Assembly: GCA_965247965.1 (NCBI GenBank) | Contig: OZ252053.1 | Span: 6,200,001 to 6,264,000, forward strand | DNA length: 64,000 nucleotides | Reading direction: 5' to 3' | From: UBA7328 sp965247965 | Lineage (GTDB): Bacteria > Bacteroidota > Bacteroidia > Chitinophagales > Saprospiraceae | Position numbers and translations under genes: made by a program | Part shown: in pieces, positions 1 to 8,678 of the stretch | Layout: each line of letters starts with the position of its first letter | Numbering within the stretch: position 1 is the stretch's first letter | Notes under the pieces: generated by a model | Databases searched by the model: none | The model's input: the letters and a program-made list of their open reading frames with translations, nothing else | What the model was told of the DNA's origin: nothing

Positions 1-615
1 GATAGCCTCACTTCCAAATTGGCTTTGAATGTTGTGCGCAGCTTCGATGCTTTCGCGCATGTGTACATTTCGCACGGCACTTAAGATGACGTGGCCTGCG
101 GGGGAATGTGGATCAAAACCATCGTAATTATTCTCGTAATCTTTTTCATAAAGAATAGAAGCATTTTCGCGAGTTGCAATTTCGAGATTATCCTCATTGC
201 CGTGTAGCCCCAAAACATAAGTTTCTATGCCATTGGCATATCTGCTATCGACAGAATTACAATGTATTGAAATAAAAAGATCGGCTTTGTTTTTGTTGGC
301 CAAAGATACTCTCTCGTGTACAGGAAGGAAGGTGTCGTCCTGGCGTGTAAACAGGACTTCAGTTCGTGGAAGCACCGCAGAGATTTGCTCGCCCAATTCC
401 AATGCCAACAGAAGTGTGATATCCTTTTCTAAAAGATGATCGCCCCTCGTTCCGATATCTTTTCCGCCGTGCCCCGCATCAACGACAATTCGAATGACTT
501 CGTCGTTATTTGGAAGAGAAGGAATTGCATTAGAAGTATAGGCGCTGAGCAGGTGGCGCAACAAAAAGATAAGTACAGCGTACTTCAACGGCTCTAAAAG
601 ACGCAAGTCTTGCAT
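1..615 (-). CDS. N-acetylmuramoyl-L-alanine amidase (Amidase_3), partial
   Basis: Cleaves the amide bond between MurNAc and the stem peptide of peptidoglycan, in the periplasm. The gene starts at the ATG at 615 and runs off the left edge, leaving 205 codons. The N-terminus (MQDLRLLEPLKYAVLIFLLR) looks like a signal or anchor segment. The family motifs follow: IVVDAGHGGKDIGTRG with the first zinc His, then LLEKDITLLLALELG with the zinc Glu, then LFISIHCNS with the second zinc His. The catalytic C-terminal part is outside the window. It is divergent from lptD across a gap of about 200 bp that carries an inverted repeat. The family assignment is firm; the exact AmiA/B/C subtype is not. Confidence 0.88.
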   Translation of the reverse strand, partial: MQDLRLLEPLKYAVLIFLLRHLLSAYTSNAIPSLPNNDEVIRIVVDAGHGGKDIGTRGDHLLEKDITLLLALELGEQISAVLPRTEVLFTRQDDTFLPVHERVSLANKNKADLFISIHCNSVDSRYANGIETYVLGLHGNEDNLEIATRENASILYEKDYENNYDGFDPHSPAGHVILSAVRNVHMRESIEAAHNIQSQFGSEAI

Positions 616-648
616 TATTCGTTAATTTGTAACATTCGTTTCATCATT

Positions 649-667
649 AGGAACAATAATTGTTCCT
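649..667. promoter_or_regulatory. Inverted repeat in the amidase/lptD divergent promoter region
   Basis: AGGAACAAT-A-ATTGTTCCT is a perfect 9-bp inverted repeat around a single central base. It lies 34 bp upstream of the amidase start, on the side of the divergent lptD. No T-tract follows on either strand. An operator is therefore as likely as a terminator. No cognate regulator is seen nearby. Confidence 0.4.
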
Positions 668-994
668 TAATATACCACTCGAAACAAGAAAGCGAAAAAC
701 CGACGACGTCAGTTATTGGTAACCTGAAAGTTCGAATGACATTAAAAAAGGTAATATCCAAAGGGTATAAATTCTAAATTCAGTAATCTGATAAACAACC
801 AATTACATATACAAAAATATGATTATGTCTTTTCTTATCATAGGATTCATACGATTTTTTTATTTGTTCTTATTCAACTTTTTATTTTTTCAATAGGAAA
901 TTTATTAAACGCCCAGGTTGCCGATACTACTACTCAAGTTCCTGATACCTCCTCGACTCAAATCTTTGACGAACAGGATTCGATAGGTTTACTA

Positions 995-3529
995 ATGCAA
1001 GGAGAGTTTCTTAAGCAGGAAAAACCTCAACTGGGCGATAAGCGCGAACGAGGACAAGCACCAGATGAAAGCGATGTGGACGCAATAGAATACGGATCAA
1101 AAGACAGCAGCCGCCTGGACGTAATAAACCTGCAGATCCACCTCTACGGCGAAGCTTTTGTCAAATACCAGGAATACGACATTAGGGCAGATTACATCCT
1201 TTTTGACTTTGGTGCCAATGAAGTTATAGCCACTTATGGCTATGAGGGTTTTAAAGGGGTTCTTAAACCTACCTTCCAGTCCGGGGAGCAGAATGTTCTG
1301 GCCAATAAACTTCGGTACAATTTTAATACGAATAAGGGTTTGGTCCATAATGCAATCGTCCGGCAAAGTCAACTTATGATTCACGGAGCCACCACGAAAT
1401 TTGTTAAGGCAGGTTCGGATAGCCTGCACATTGATGATGTGATTTTTAATAGAAATGCGCTTATTACTACGTGCGACCTGGAACACCCACATTGGGGCAT
1501 ACGCACACGAAAATTAAAATTGATCCCCGAAAAACTAGCGATAATCGGCCCCGCTCAGCTCGAACTTGCGGGTATCCCAATACCTTTATTCATCCCATTT
1601 GCATTTGCACCACTTTTCAATCTGAGTGCCGGTTCGTCAGGACTTATTTTCCCCCAGGATCCTTTTTACACTGATCGCAATCTGGGAATGGGGATTCGCG
1701 GTTTGGGTTACTACTTCGCGCTTAGCGATAAAATGGACTTGAAGCTTACCGGAGATATTTACACCAGGGGTTCCTGGGCGGTAAAGGCACAGAGCAGTTA
1801 TTTTAAGCGGTACAAGTATCGCGGTAGTTTTGATATCGGCTTTTCGAGACAATTATTAGAGACCGAAGGAATCATAGACCCTCAAAAGTCGGATAGTTAT
1901 TCTTTTTCGCTTAGACATAGCCAGGACGCCAAAGCTCATCCGTACAGATCCATTGGTGGCTCTCTGAGATTTACTGTCAACGATTTTGATAGAAGAAATA
2001 TCGCCGATGCACAAGCCCAGATCAACAGTCAGATCAATTCCAATTTTACCTACTCGTATCAAATTAATGACAAGCTAAATTTCTCCTCCTCAATTACGCA
2101 TTCCCAAAATACACTAAATCGCACCATCAATTTTACTCTGCCAGACGTACAACTACGATTAAGGAGAATCAACCCCTTCGACAATCCGCGTACAACAGGT
2201 ACGAATGACAAGTGGTACGAAAAGATAGGAGTGCAGTACACAGGAAGGTTCCAGAATACGGTGAGCACTATTGATACTCTACTATTTACAAAAGAAACGT
2301 TAGACCGCTTCCGCGCAGGAGCTATACACTCGCTGGACATGTCCTCTTCGTACAAGCTGCTCAAGTTTTTCTCTTTCAATACGAATATCAATTACGATGA
2401 AAAATGGTATTTGCAGACTAGGCGGCGGACTTATGATTTTGTACCCAATGACGAAGTCGACGTAATCGATGTGATCAAACAGGGCTTTACTCCCTTCAGG
2501 GATATTAGCATTGGTGCCGGTGTTAATACCAGCATTTACGGTACGATCGCTTCGAGTAAAGGATGGTTCAGAGGATTCAGGCATACGATGAGGCCTTCGG
2601 TGACTATGAGCTATTCGCCAGCTACGGATAGATACGAAGAAGAATTTGATGAAGATCCCTTGGATCCGTTCAATGAATTAACAACGTATAATCCATTCAG
2701 AGGATCGGGCGATGCGCGACTATTTAGCTCAAGTCGCCTAGACCAAGGTGGTTTTGCCTTGAGTTATAGCCTGCAAAATACCTTTGAAGCGAAGCTTTAT
2801 TCCAAGAAAGATTCAACCGAAAAAAAAGTCAAGATCTTCAACAATATTAATCTCAATGGGAGCTACAATTTCAATGCAGACTCTTTGAAATGGAGCCAGA
2901 TGAGTCTTTCGGGCACGGCCCGGTTGTTCAAGAATATCAGCACGCTGAGTATCAATGGCCGTTTTGATCCATATGTAAAAGACGGAAATAGGAGGGTCAA
3001 TAGATCTGTCTGGAGTGAGCGAAAAAGGCCTTTCAGACTGGATCAATTTTCTGTCAGCCTGAGGACTGGATTTACTCTGGCGGATATCCGCGATCTATTC
3101 AAAGATGAAGACAAGCGGAGCAATACTCGTGGTAAAAAACCTCAGACTAACGAGACGGAATTATTTGATTGGTTTTCATCTTTTCGGATAAGTCACAATC
3201 TGCGATTTCAAATTAGGGAGCAGGACGGTGCGAAAGAATTTCAAGTGCAAACGCATTCGATTTCGTTGCAGTCGCAGACGATACCCCTCACTGATAAATG
3301 GGGTTTTAGAATTAATAATATCTCTTACAACTTCAAGAGGAAAGAATTCGTCGTACCACAATTCACTGTGACACGCGACTTACATTGCTGGGAGATGCGG
3401 TTCTCCTGGATACCCCAACTGGATACCTTTACTTTTTTCATAGGTGTAAAAACTGCGCCGTTTAATCAGTTTATCAAATACCAGACAGGAAGAGACGTGT
3501 TTGGAAGTGGGCTTAGGTCGTTTAGGTGA
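995..3529 (+). CDS. lptD: LPS-assembly outer-membrane protein LptD (OstA family)
   Basis: Outer-membrane beta-barrel that inserts lipopolysaccharide into the outer leaflet with LptE. After a short acidic linker, residues about 38-160 form the periplasmic OstA/LptA-like jellyroll (INLQIHLYGEAFVKY, then YILFDFGANEVIATYGY). The rest is a barrel of alternating aromatic strands, about 690 residues, as in Bacteroidetes LptD. The given start is the first in-frame ATG, but the frame is open back to 755. It encodes an obvious signal peptide ending ...FIFSIGNLLNAQ-VADTT at about 845-925 with no ATG, GTG or TTG in frame. One base missing from the T-run at 855-860 would join it to the ATG at 825. The true start is therefore upstream and unresolved. 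Confidence 0.85.
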   Translation: MQGEFLKQEKPQLGDKRERGQAPDESDVDAIEYGSKDSSRLDVINLQIHLYGEAFVKYQEYDIRADYILFDFGANEVIATYGYEGFKGVLKPTFQSGEQNVLANKLRYNFNTNKGLVHNAIVRQSQLMIHGATTKFVKAGSDSLHIDDVIFNRNALITTCDLEHPHWGIRTRKLKLIPEKLAIIGPAQLELAGIPIPLFIPFAFAPLFNLSAGSSGLIFPQDPFYTDRNLGMGIRGLGYYFALSDKMDLKLTGDIYTRGSWAVKAQSSYFKRYKYRGSFDIGFSRQLLETEGIIDPQKSDSYSFSLRHSQDAKAHPYRSIGGSLRFTVNDFDRRNIADAQAQINSQINSNFTYSYQINDKLNFSSSITHSQNTLNRTINFTLPDVQLRLRRINPFDNPRTTGTNDKWYEKIGVQYTGRFQNTVSTIDTLLFTKETLDRFRAGAIHSLDMSSSYKLLKFFSFNTNINYDEKWYLQTRRRTYDFVPNDEVDVIDVIKQGFTPFRDISIGAGVNTSIYGTIASSKGWFRGFRHTMRPSVTMSYSPATDRYEEEFDEDPLDPFNELTTYNPFRGSGDARLFSSSRLDQGGFALSYSLQNTFEAKLYSKKDSTEKKVKIFNNINLNGSYNFNADSLKWSQMSLSGTARLFKNISTLSINGRFDPYVKDGNRRVNRSVWSERKRPFRLDQFSVSLRTGFTLADIRDLFKDEDKRSNTRGKKPQTNETELFDWFSSFRISHNLRFQIREQDGAKEFQVQTHSISLQSQTIPLTDKWGFRINNISYNFKRKEFVVPQFTVTRDLHCWEMRFSWIPQLDTFTFFIGVKTAPFNQFIKYQTGRDVFGSGLRSFR

Positions 3530-3744
3530 CCCATTTTCTATGATCCACGAATTAACGCGAACGAAGCCGATTCTTAGTTCGTGAAAATTCGAGGAAATTA
3601 GTGGAAAGCTTTCATGAATTTAAAAGAATACTTTCGCCGAAAAATTCAAGCGCATGCTTTACGTGGCAAAGGTAGGTGTATCTTAATATTTTTGTTTAAT
3701 AAACGAATGCCGTAACAAACATTCAACGGCGATTTAAACGATAA

Positions 3745-4318
3745 ATGACCATCAATACATTACCTGTATTCGCTTGCTGCATGACTTTTTTGGTCAATGC
3801 CCAGGAATTCAGCTTCATCATGTCATTCGAAGATGCTGCCGGCAACAGAGACACCCTTGTTTTCGGTTATGATGAAAGGGCAACGGATTCGGTTGATATC
3901 GGATTTGATGAATTATAGTGGGGATACGCTGTCTATCTATTGGATGGCGATAGCAAGCGCCGAGTCCATCAAGCTTTTGACAGATACAAATGAAATCCCG
4001 GCGAAGAAAGAAATAAATGTTTATCCCAACCCAACTTCGGATTATCTATATGTACTGGAGGTTGATGTCAGGATTGAACTGATCGATACAAAATTTGCTA
4101 CCGCCGAAGAATATATTTTTATGAAGACAGGAAAGGTACTTGATTTGGGAGTTGAGAGATTGATATGGATTTTATCTCAAAGCGGCAAGGTAGTCGTGGC
4201 AGAAAAAGGCAAAACCTGGGAAATATTCAATTGGGATCAAGAGCTGGAATTTCTTCATGGTATTAAGTTCAATATTGCCAACTATTTAAAGGAAGAGGGT
4301 GTCAACATAGAAAGTTAG
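3745..4318 (+). pseudogene. Decayed T9SS-secreted protein fused to a Uma2-like remnant
   Basis: Three pieces in two frames. A 57-codon ORF from the ATG at 3745 begins with a signal peptide (CCMTFLVNAQEFSFIM) and stops at TAG 3916-3918. The second frame then carries a type IX sorting signature (KKEINVYPNPTSDYLYVLEV, about 4008-4067). That tail should end a protein, but the frame continues for about 85 residues. This part (GVERLIWILSQSGKVVVAEK, then TWEIFNWDQELEF) resembles the C-terminus of Bacteroidetes Uma2-type putative nucleases. I read it as the relic of a T9SS cargo gene with its middle deleted, joined to the end of a Uma2 gene. The Uma2 assignment is from memory of the family and less certain than the sorting tail. 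Confidence 0.55.
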
Positions 4319-4737
4319 TACAAAACCGTCCCCACTGCGCCCCACCATGGCTTAAGAATATAATTTGAGCGGCCAGCCTTGACCAAAGGATCATTCTTGA
4401 TGAGGTTTTCCGCTTGTTCCTGGGTCGGCACGTTGAGCACTAATATTCCCCGCCAATCGCCATCGTCTCCAAAAGGACCTGCCATGCATAATTTATTATT
4501 GTCAGCCATTTTTTGTTGGTGAGCAAGATGCGCTTTTTGAAGGAGTGTGGCCTTTTCTTCTGATATTGTCGGTTTGGAGTTTACTCTCGTATAAACGCAA
4601 AGGAAATACTTTTTCATATGGTACGTAGTATCGCCATCGGTATACTCAAATGTTTCGAATCCGTTTGCGTCGATTGTTGCTTGACCTTGGCAGACCAAAG
4701 CAATAACTAATAATACAGCAGTAAATAAGAATTTCAT
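4315..4737 (-). CDS. Secreted YCII-related domain protein
   Basis: A 140-residue protein with a Sec signal peptide (MKFLFTAVLLVIALVCQGQA). One YCII-like domain follows: a Tyr/Phe-rich first strand (MKKYFLCVYTR), a HLAHQQKMADNNKLCMAGPF core, and GILVLNVPTQEQAENLIKND. YCII domains are ferredoxin-like dimers whose function is mostly unknown. The pattern 'xGPF.....RG...L......EA......DP' is recognisable here. It ends 4 nt inside the converging relic and sits 1 nt downstream of the M43 gene, so the two may be co-transcribed. Confidence 0.75.
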   Translation of the reverse strand: MKFLFTAVLLVIALVCQGQATIDANGFETFEYTDGDTTYHMKKYFLCVYTRVNSKPTISEEKATLLQKAHLAHQQKMADNNKLCMAGPFGDDGDWRGILVLNVPTQEQAENLIKNDPLVKAGRSNYILKPWWGAVGTVLY

Positions 4738-5937
4738 TTATCTATTTTTTGAAACCAAAATTTTTCTCGCAGATTTACCCGAATCATTCTGAAGCAGGAC
4801 TATGTATATTCCAAAGGGAAGCAAAGAAACATCCATTTGATGCACATGGCCATTCCGAATACGGCCGTCCGCAAGACGCCTGCCCATTATATCAAAAAGC
4901 GAGATATCCAAGTCCAACGGAAGATCATCGGATGACCGCACTAAAATTGTCGGGCGGCGGTGATAGACAAGTACATTGTCCAGGTTGCTTTCCTCCTGAC
5001 CGATAGTGCAGGCATTGTCCAGGAGACTCGCTCTTTCTGAATTGAGCGTTCGATGCATTACCGTGACTTGATTTTTGGTAAAATATCGAAGGCACCGATC
5101 GTCGCTGAAGTCCATAAAATTATAAATGAAATCCATTGATCCGCACGAATGCTGCGGGTATTCGGGACAACCGAAATACGGGCCTTCTTGTTTAGGTGTG
5201 TCCTGCAAAAAATCGTCGACTTCGCAGTTGGTCTCGCTGCCCCAGATGTGATAAAGTCCAAGATAATGGCCAATCTCATGAGATAAGGTTTTTCCCCGAT
5301 CAAATCTTTCGTTGAGTTTATTATATGCACCAACTACGTCGGGAGAAATGACAATCCCGTCCTCGTCTGTCCCGGCCGCTTCAGGAAAAGTAGCGTCGCC
5401 AAGGAAATCATCTCTTTGCATTATCCATATATTCAAATACTTCTCGGTATCCCAGGCGTCCGCTCCGCCGAGATCAGCGTGTTTGATAGCCCTTCTTCCA
5501 TTCGGCCCCCTCCGACTTGCCAAACCAGTGTTCGAGGTTTCGTAATGAATTATGCCCTCCGTAGCCTCTCCATTAGGATCCTCAGACGCCAAACAGAAAG
5601 AGATTGAAGCGATGTCGACAAATCTCCGTATATCTTCGGGAATGTTCATGATACTAATGCTTCCGCCATTGTAGTCCTTGTTGAGAATATCAATTTGGTC
5701 GAGAATACGAAATGTAGGAAGCTCTACTTTTCCTTGTAATTTGAATACATGAAAGACAACGGAAATTTCTCCGCTTGACCTGGAGCCGGCAAATGGTTTA
5801 TTATTATCGCCAATTGTCGCTTGGGGATTTGTGACAGCATAATGATCCGTACCGCATCTGCTTTGGGAATGGACAATCGCTTCCACGAGAGGAACTGTGA
5901 AAAGGATCAAAAGCACGAATGATCTAAGCCATGGCAT
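4738..5937 (-). CDS. Secreted zinc metalloprotease, M43 (pappalysin/cytophagalysin) family, T9SS cargo
   Basis: Extracellular zinc endopeptidase of 399 residues. I start it at the ATG at 5937 because MPWLRSFVLLILFTVPLVEA is a good signal peptide; an upstream ATG at 6009 would add 24 unlikely residues. The catalytic motif LSHEIGHYLGLYHIWG (HExxHxxGxxH, about residues 220-230) is followed by Cys-rich loops and a Met-turn region (YNFMDFSDD), as in M43B. The C-terminus is a type A T9SS sorting domain (LFDIMGRRLADG, then LLPFGIYIVLLQ, ending RKILVSKNR). Export across the outer membrane by the type IX system is inferred from that tail. Confidence 0.9.
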   Translation of the reverse strand: MPWLRSFVLLILFTVPLVEAIVHSQSRCGTDHYAVTNPQATIGDNNKPFAGSRSSGEISVVFHVFKLQGKVELPTFRILDQIDILNKDYNGGSISIMNIPEDIRRFVDIASISFCLASEDPNGEATEGIIHYETSNTGLASRRGPNGRRAIKHADLGGADAWDTEKYLNIWIMQRDDFLGDATFPEAAGTDEDGIVISPDVVGAYNKLNERFDRGKTLSHEIGHYLGLYHIWGSETNCEVDDFLQDTPKQEGPYFGCPEYPQHSCGSMDFIYNFMDFSDDRCLRYFTKNQVTVMHRTLNSERASLLDNACTIGQEESNLDNVLVYHRRPTILVRSSDDLPLDLDISLFDIMGRRLADGRIRNGHVHQMDVSLLPFGIYIVLLQNDSGKSARKILVSKNR

Positions 5938-6061
5938 ACCTCTTATATAACGATTTACGTTACAAAGGGTATTGCCAAAGGCATCCGTTCTCGGAAAACA
6001 CGCTGTCAAATATTTAATATTAAAGAAAAAAGATATATTTGCTGCGCCATCACATTCGCTA

Positions 6062-6856
6062 ATGCGTCAGTATTTAGGCCTCTTACAGCACATATTAGAT
6101 AACGGAGTTGAAAAGCATGATCGTACAGGCACAGGCACCTTGAGCTGTTTCGGATATCAAATGCGTTTTGATCTCAATGAAGGCTTTCCCCTGCTCACCA
6201 CCAAAAAACTTCATTTAAGATCTATCATTCACGAATTGCTTTGGTTTCTGCGAGGAGATACTAATGTTAAATACTTGCGAGAAAATGGTGTAAACATATG
6301 GGACGAATGGGCAGATGAAAATGGAGAGTTGGGGCCTGTATATGGCAAGCAATGGAGAAAGTGGGTAGGAGAAAACGGGAAGGTATGTGATCAAATAGCG
6401 GATGTGATTGATAGTATAAAACGCAATCCTAATTCAAGACGGTTGGTTGTATCAGCCTGGAATGTAGCGGATTTGCATGCTATGGTACTTAATCCGTGCC
6501 ACTGTCTTTTCCAGTTCTACGTTGCTCAAGGCCGTCTGAGTTGCCACCTTTATGAGCGGTCGGCCGATTCATTTCTAGGCGTACCTTTTAATATTGCATC
6601 CTATTCATTGTTGACAATGATGATCGCCCAGGTCTGTGATCTCGAGCCTGGAGAATTCATAATTTCTCTTGGTGACGCACATCTATATAATAATCATCTC
6701 GAACAAGCGTCTTTGCAATTGACGCGAACGCCTCGTGATCTGCCAACAATGAAAATTAGCCCAACAATAAAGGACATTAATAAATTCATCTTTGAGGATT
6801 TTGAATTGGTGGATTACCACCCGCATCCTCATATAAAAGCAGCGGTGTCGATATAA
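6062..6856 (+). CDS. thyA: Thymidylate synthase ThyA
   Basis: Converts dUMP to dTMP with methylene-tetrahydrofolate as methyl donor and reductant. The start at ATG 6062 gives 264 residues, the same length as the E. coli enzyme; an earlier ATG at 5972 would overlap the protease gene and add 30 non-homologous residues. Visible motifs are DRTGTGTLSCFGYQMRFDL, the catalytic Cys146 in LNPCHCLFQFYV, the double Arg in NSRRLVVSAWN, and SFLGVPFNIASY. The end PHPHIKAAVSI is typical. No folA is adjacent. Confidence 0.97.
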   Translation: MRQYLGLLQHILDNGVEKHDRTGTGTLSCFGYQMRFDLNEGFPLLTTKKLHLRSIIHELLWFLRGDTNVKYLRENGVNIWDEWADENGELGPVYGKQWRKWVGENGKVCDQIADVIDSIKRNPNSRRLVVSAWNVADLHAMVLNPCHCLFQFYVAQGRLSCHLYERSADSFLGVPFNIASYSLLTMMIAQVCDLEPGEFIISLGDAHLYNNHLEQASLQLTRTPRDLPTMKISPTIKDINKFIFEDFELVDYHPHPHIKAAVSI

Positions 6857-6892
6857 CAGCGGACAAGACAGTAGGCAGAACAGTTGGTTTTA

Positions 6893-6915
6893 ACAGCGGG
6901 TTTAAAACCCGCTGT
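6893..6915. terminator. Perfect 11-bp hairpin between thyA and actA
   Basis: ACAGCGGGTTT-A-AAACCCGCTGT forms a perfect 11-bp stem, 37 nt after the thyA stop. There is no clear T-tract after it. It may be a terminator for thyA or a small dispersed palindrome; the repeated ACAGCGG just upstream at 6856-6862 hints at the latter. Confidence 0.45.
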
Positions 6916-6986
6916 CTTACGCTGTTTAGAACCAATCTATATAAAAATCCCAGAGAGCTTAAATTGGTTAGTTATATAGCTAAATC

Positions 6987-6994
6987 TATTTTTG
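6987..6994 (+). promoter_or_regulatory. Putative Bacteroidetes -7 element for the act-cox operon
   Basis: TATTTTTG fits the Bacteroidetes -7 consensus TAnnTTTG and lies 16 bp before the first actA ATG. No good TTTG -33 box is seen at the usual spacing. This is the only plausible promoter I see for the respiratory operon. Confidence 0.35.
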
Positions 6995-7010
6995 CGGCAA
7001 TTTTATTAAA

Positions 7011-8447
7011 ATGGTTGACAACTCAAAAAGGCATTTCCCAACGAAGTATAAAATGATCCGAACGGTCAGGAACACAATCAGTTTAATCTGTCTCATTTTC
7101 TTTGCTACCTCCACCTTCGCTCAGCCTGCTATAGAATCGGGAAAAACGCTTTTTAGAAACTACTGTGCGCAGTGTCACGCCAAGGACATGAAAACAGTCT
7201 CTACGGGACCTGCTCTTTTAGGTTTTGAGGAGAGATGGGCGGAATATCCGAGAGAAGATTTGTACGGTTGGGTAAAAAATTCTCAAGCCTTGCTTGCCTC
7301 TGGTCATCCAAGAGCCGTTGAACTATGGGATGAGTATCGGCCCGCATTAATGAACCCACATCCTAATCTTACCGACGAAGACATTGAGTCCATCTTTCTC
7401 TACATTGCCGATGCTTCAATAGAAAAGGCGCCAATGGCAGTTCCTGGTGCTGAGGTCGGCCTAGCTGAGAAAAGCGACAACACCTATTTGTACTACATAC
7501 TCTTTGCTCTTCTACTGCTCTTTGCCTTATTCCTTTCTCGGGTAATCGGAAGCCTTAATGAGGTCGCTGCGGCGAAAGAAGGCATTGATTATAAAAGAAA
7601 AACATATCGGGAAATATTGACAAGCAAGAAGGTTGTCAGCATTTTGATATTTCTTTTTATTCTGATTGGAGGATATACTACAGTGACCAGAGCAATCAAC
7701 TTCGGACGCCAGCAAAATTACTCACCCGAACAACCCATAAAATTTTCACACGAAACCCATGCCGGAATCCACAAAATAGATTGTCAATACTGCCACGATG
7801 GTGCAAGGCGATCTAAGCACGCTGTAATCCCGGCAACAAATACATGTATGAATTGTCATAAAGCCATAGCCATAGGTTCAGAGCATGGCACTACCGAAAT
7901 CAGTAAGATATATGCGTCTATAGGTTTTGATCCAAATACAAATCTATATATTGAAAACTATGGTGAAATAGACGAGGACGAGATCAAGACGATTTTCAAG
8001 AGATGGTTTGCGAAAAATTTTATTGCCGACAATGGCAACGAAGCTTTTATCGAGGAAGGAGAAGAAACCATAACTGCCCAATGGGATGAGATCGTAAACT
8101 CTCTTACCAATGAGCAAAAGAAAACGGTGAGAGGTCCGATAGAATGGATACGGACACACAATCTTCCCGATTACGTTTATTTCAATCATTCACAACACGT
8201 GATAGTTGGGGAGATTGAATGTCAGACCTGCCACGGCCCTGTAGAAGATATGAAAGACATGTACCAGCACAGTCCCTTATCAATGGGATGGTGTATCAAT
8301 TGTCACAGAGAAACTGAAGTACAATTTGAAGGAAATGAATATTATACAACTTACACGAATTATCACGAGCAATTGAGCGAGGGTGAGCGAAGCAAAGTAA
8401 CGGTGCATGATATCGGTGGACTGGAGTGTCAGAAATGTCATTATTGA
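7011..8447 (+). CDS. actA: Alternative complex III subunit ActA, hexaheme cytochrome c
   Basis: Electron-transfer subunit of the quinol:cytochrome c/oxidase oxidoreductase ACIII. Six CxxCH motifs are present: CAQCH near the N-terminus within a class I cytochrome domain, then CQYCH, CMNCH, CQTCH, CINCH and CQKCH. Two hydrophobic segments (LYYILFALLLLFALFLS, then ILIFLFILIGGY) separate the mono-heme domain from the pentaheme part. The usual ActA is described as pentaheme, so the N-terminal domain looks like a fused extra. The signal peptide begins at an internal ATG (7053, MIRTVRNTISLICLIFF), which could be the real start. First gene of a co-directional run of 15. Confidence 0.93.
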   Translation: MVDNSKRHFPTKYKMIRTVRNTISLICLIFFATSTFAQPAIESGKTLFRNYCAQCHAKDMKTVSTGPALLGFEERWAEYPREDLYGWVKNSQALLASGHPRAVELWDEYRPALMNPHPNLTDEDIESIFLYIADASIEKAPMAVPGAEVGLAEKSDNTYLYYILFALLLLFALFLSRVIGSLNEVAAAKEGIDYKRKTYREILTSKKVVSILIFLFILIGGYTTVTRAINFGRQQNYSPEQPIKFSHETHAGIHKIDCQYCHDGARRSKHAVIPATNTCMNCHKAIAIGSEHGTTEISKIYASIGFDPNTNLYIENYGEIDEDEIKTIFKRWFAKNFIADNGNEAFIEEGEETITAQWDEIVNSLTNEQKKTVRGPIEWIRTHNLPDYVYFNHSQHVIVGEIECQTCHGPVEDMKDMYQHSPLSMGWCINCHRETEVQFEGNEYYTTYTNYHEQLSEGERSKVTVHDIGGLECQKCHY

Positions 8448-8678
8448 AAGGTGAATCAGAAAGTAGTATGCTCAAAGAAATTTTAGGAAACATTGAATTT
8501 TTAGACGGGAAAACTGACGGTTGCCGGTTGCGGGTTGCCGGTTCAGAATCGCAAATGACCACGGTCAGTGAAAAGAACGAATTTGGACTCAAAACCGTCG
8601 ACCGTTTGCCGTCAACCGATTCAACGCGAAAGGATTTTTCAAAAACGGACTTTTAGATAGATCGGATTAAGCAACATA

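Noticed and set aside
3530..3744. ATTCGTGAAAATTCG-type motif between lptD and the T9SS relic
   Set aside because: Looks like a common intergenic repeat in Bacteroidetes; only one full copy is seen, with no clear structure.
8448..8678. A 76-codon reading frame in the actA-actB gap
   Set aside because: It arises from the GTTGCCGGTT-type repeat and overlaps actA; no protein family or start context supports it.
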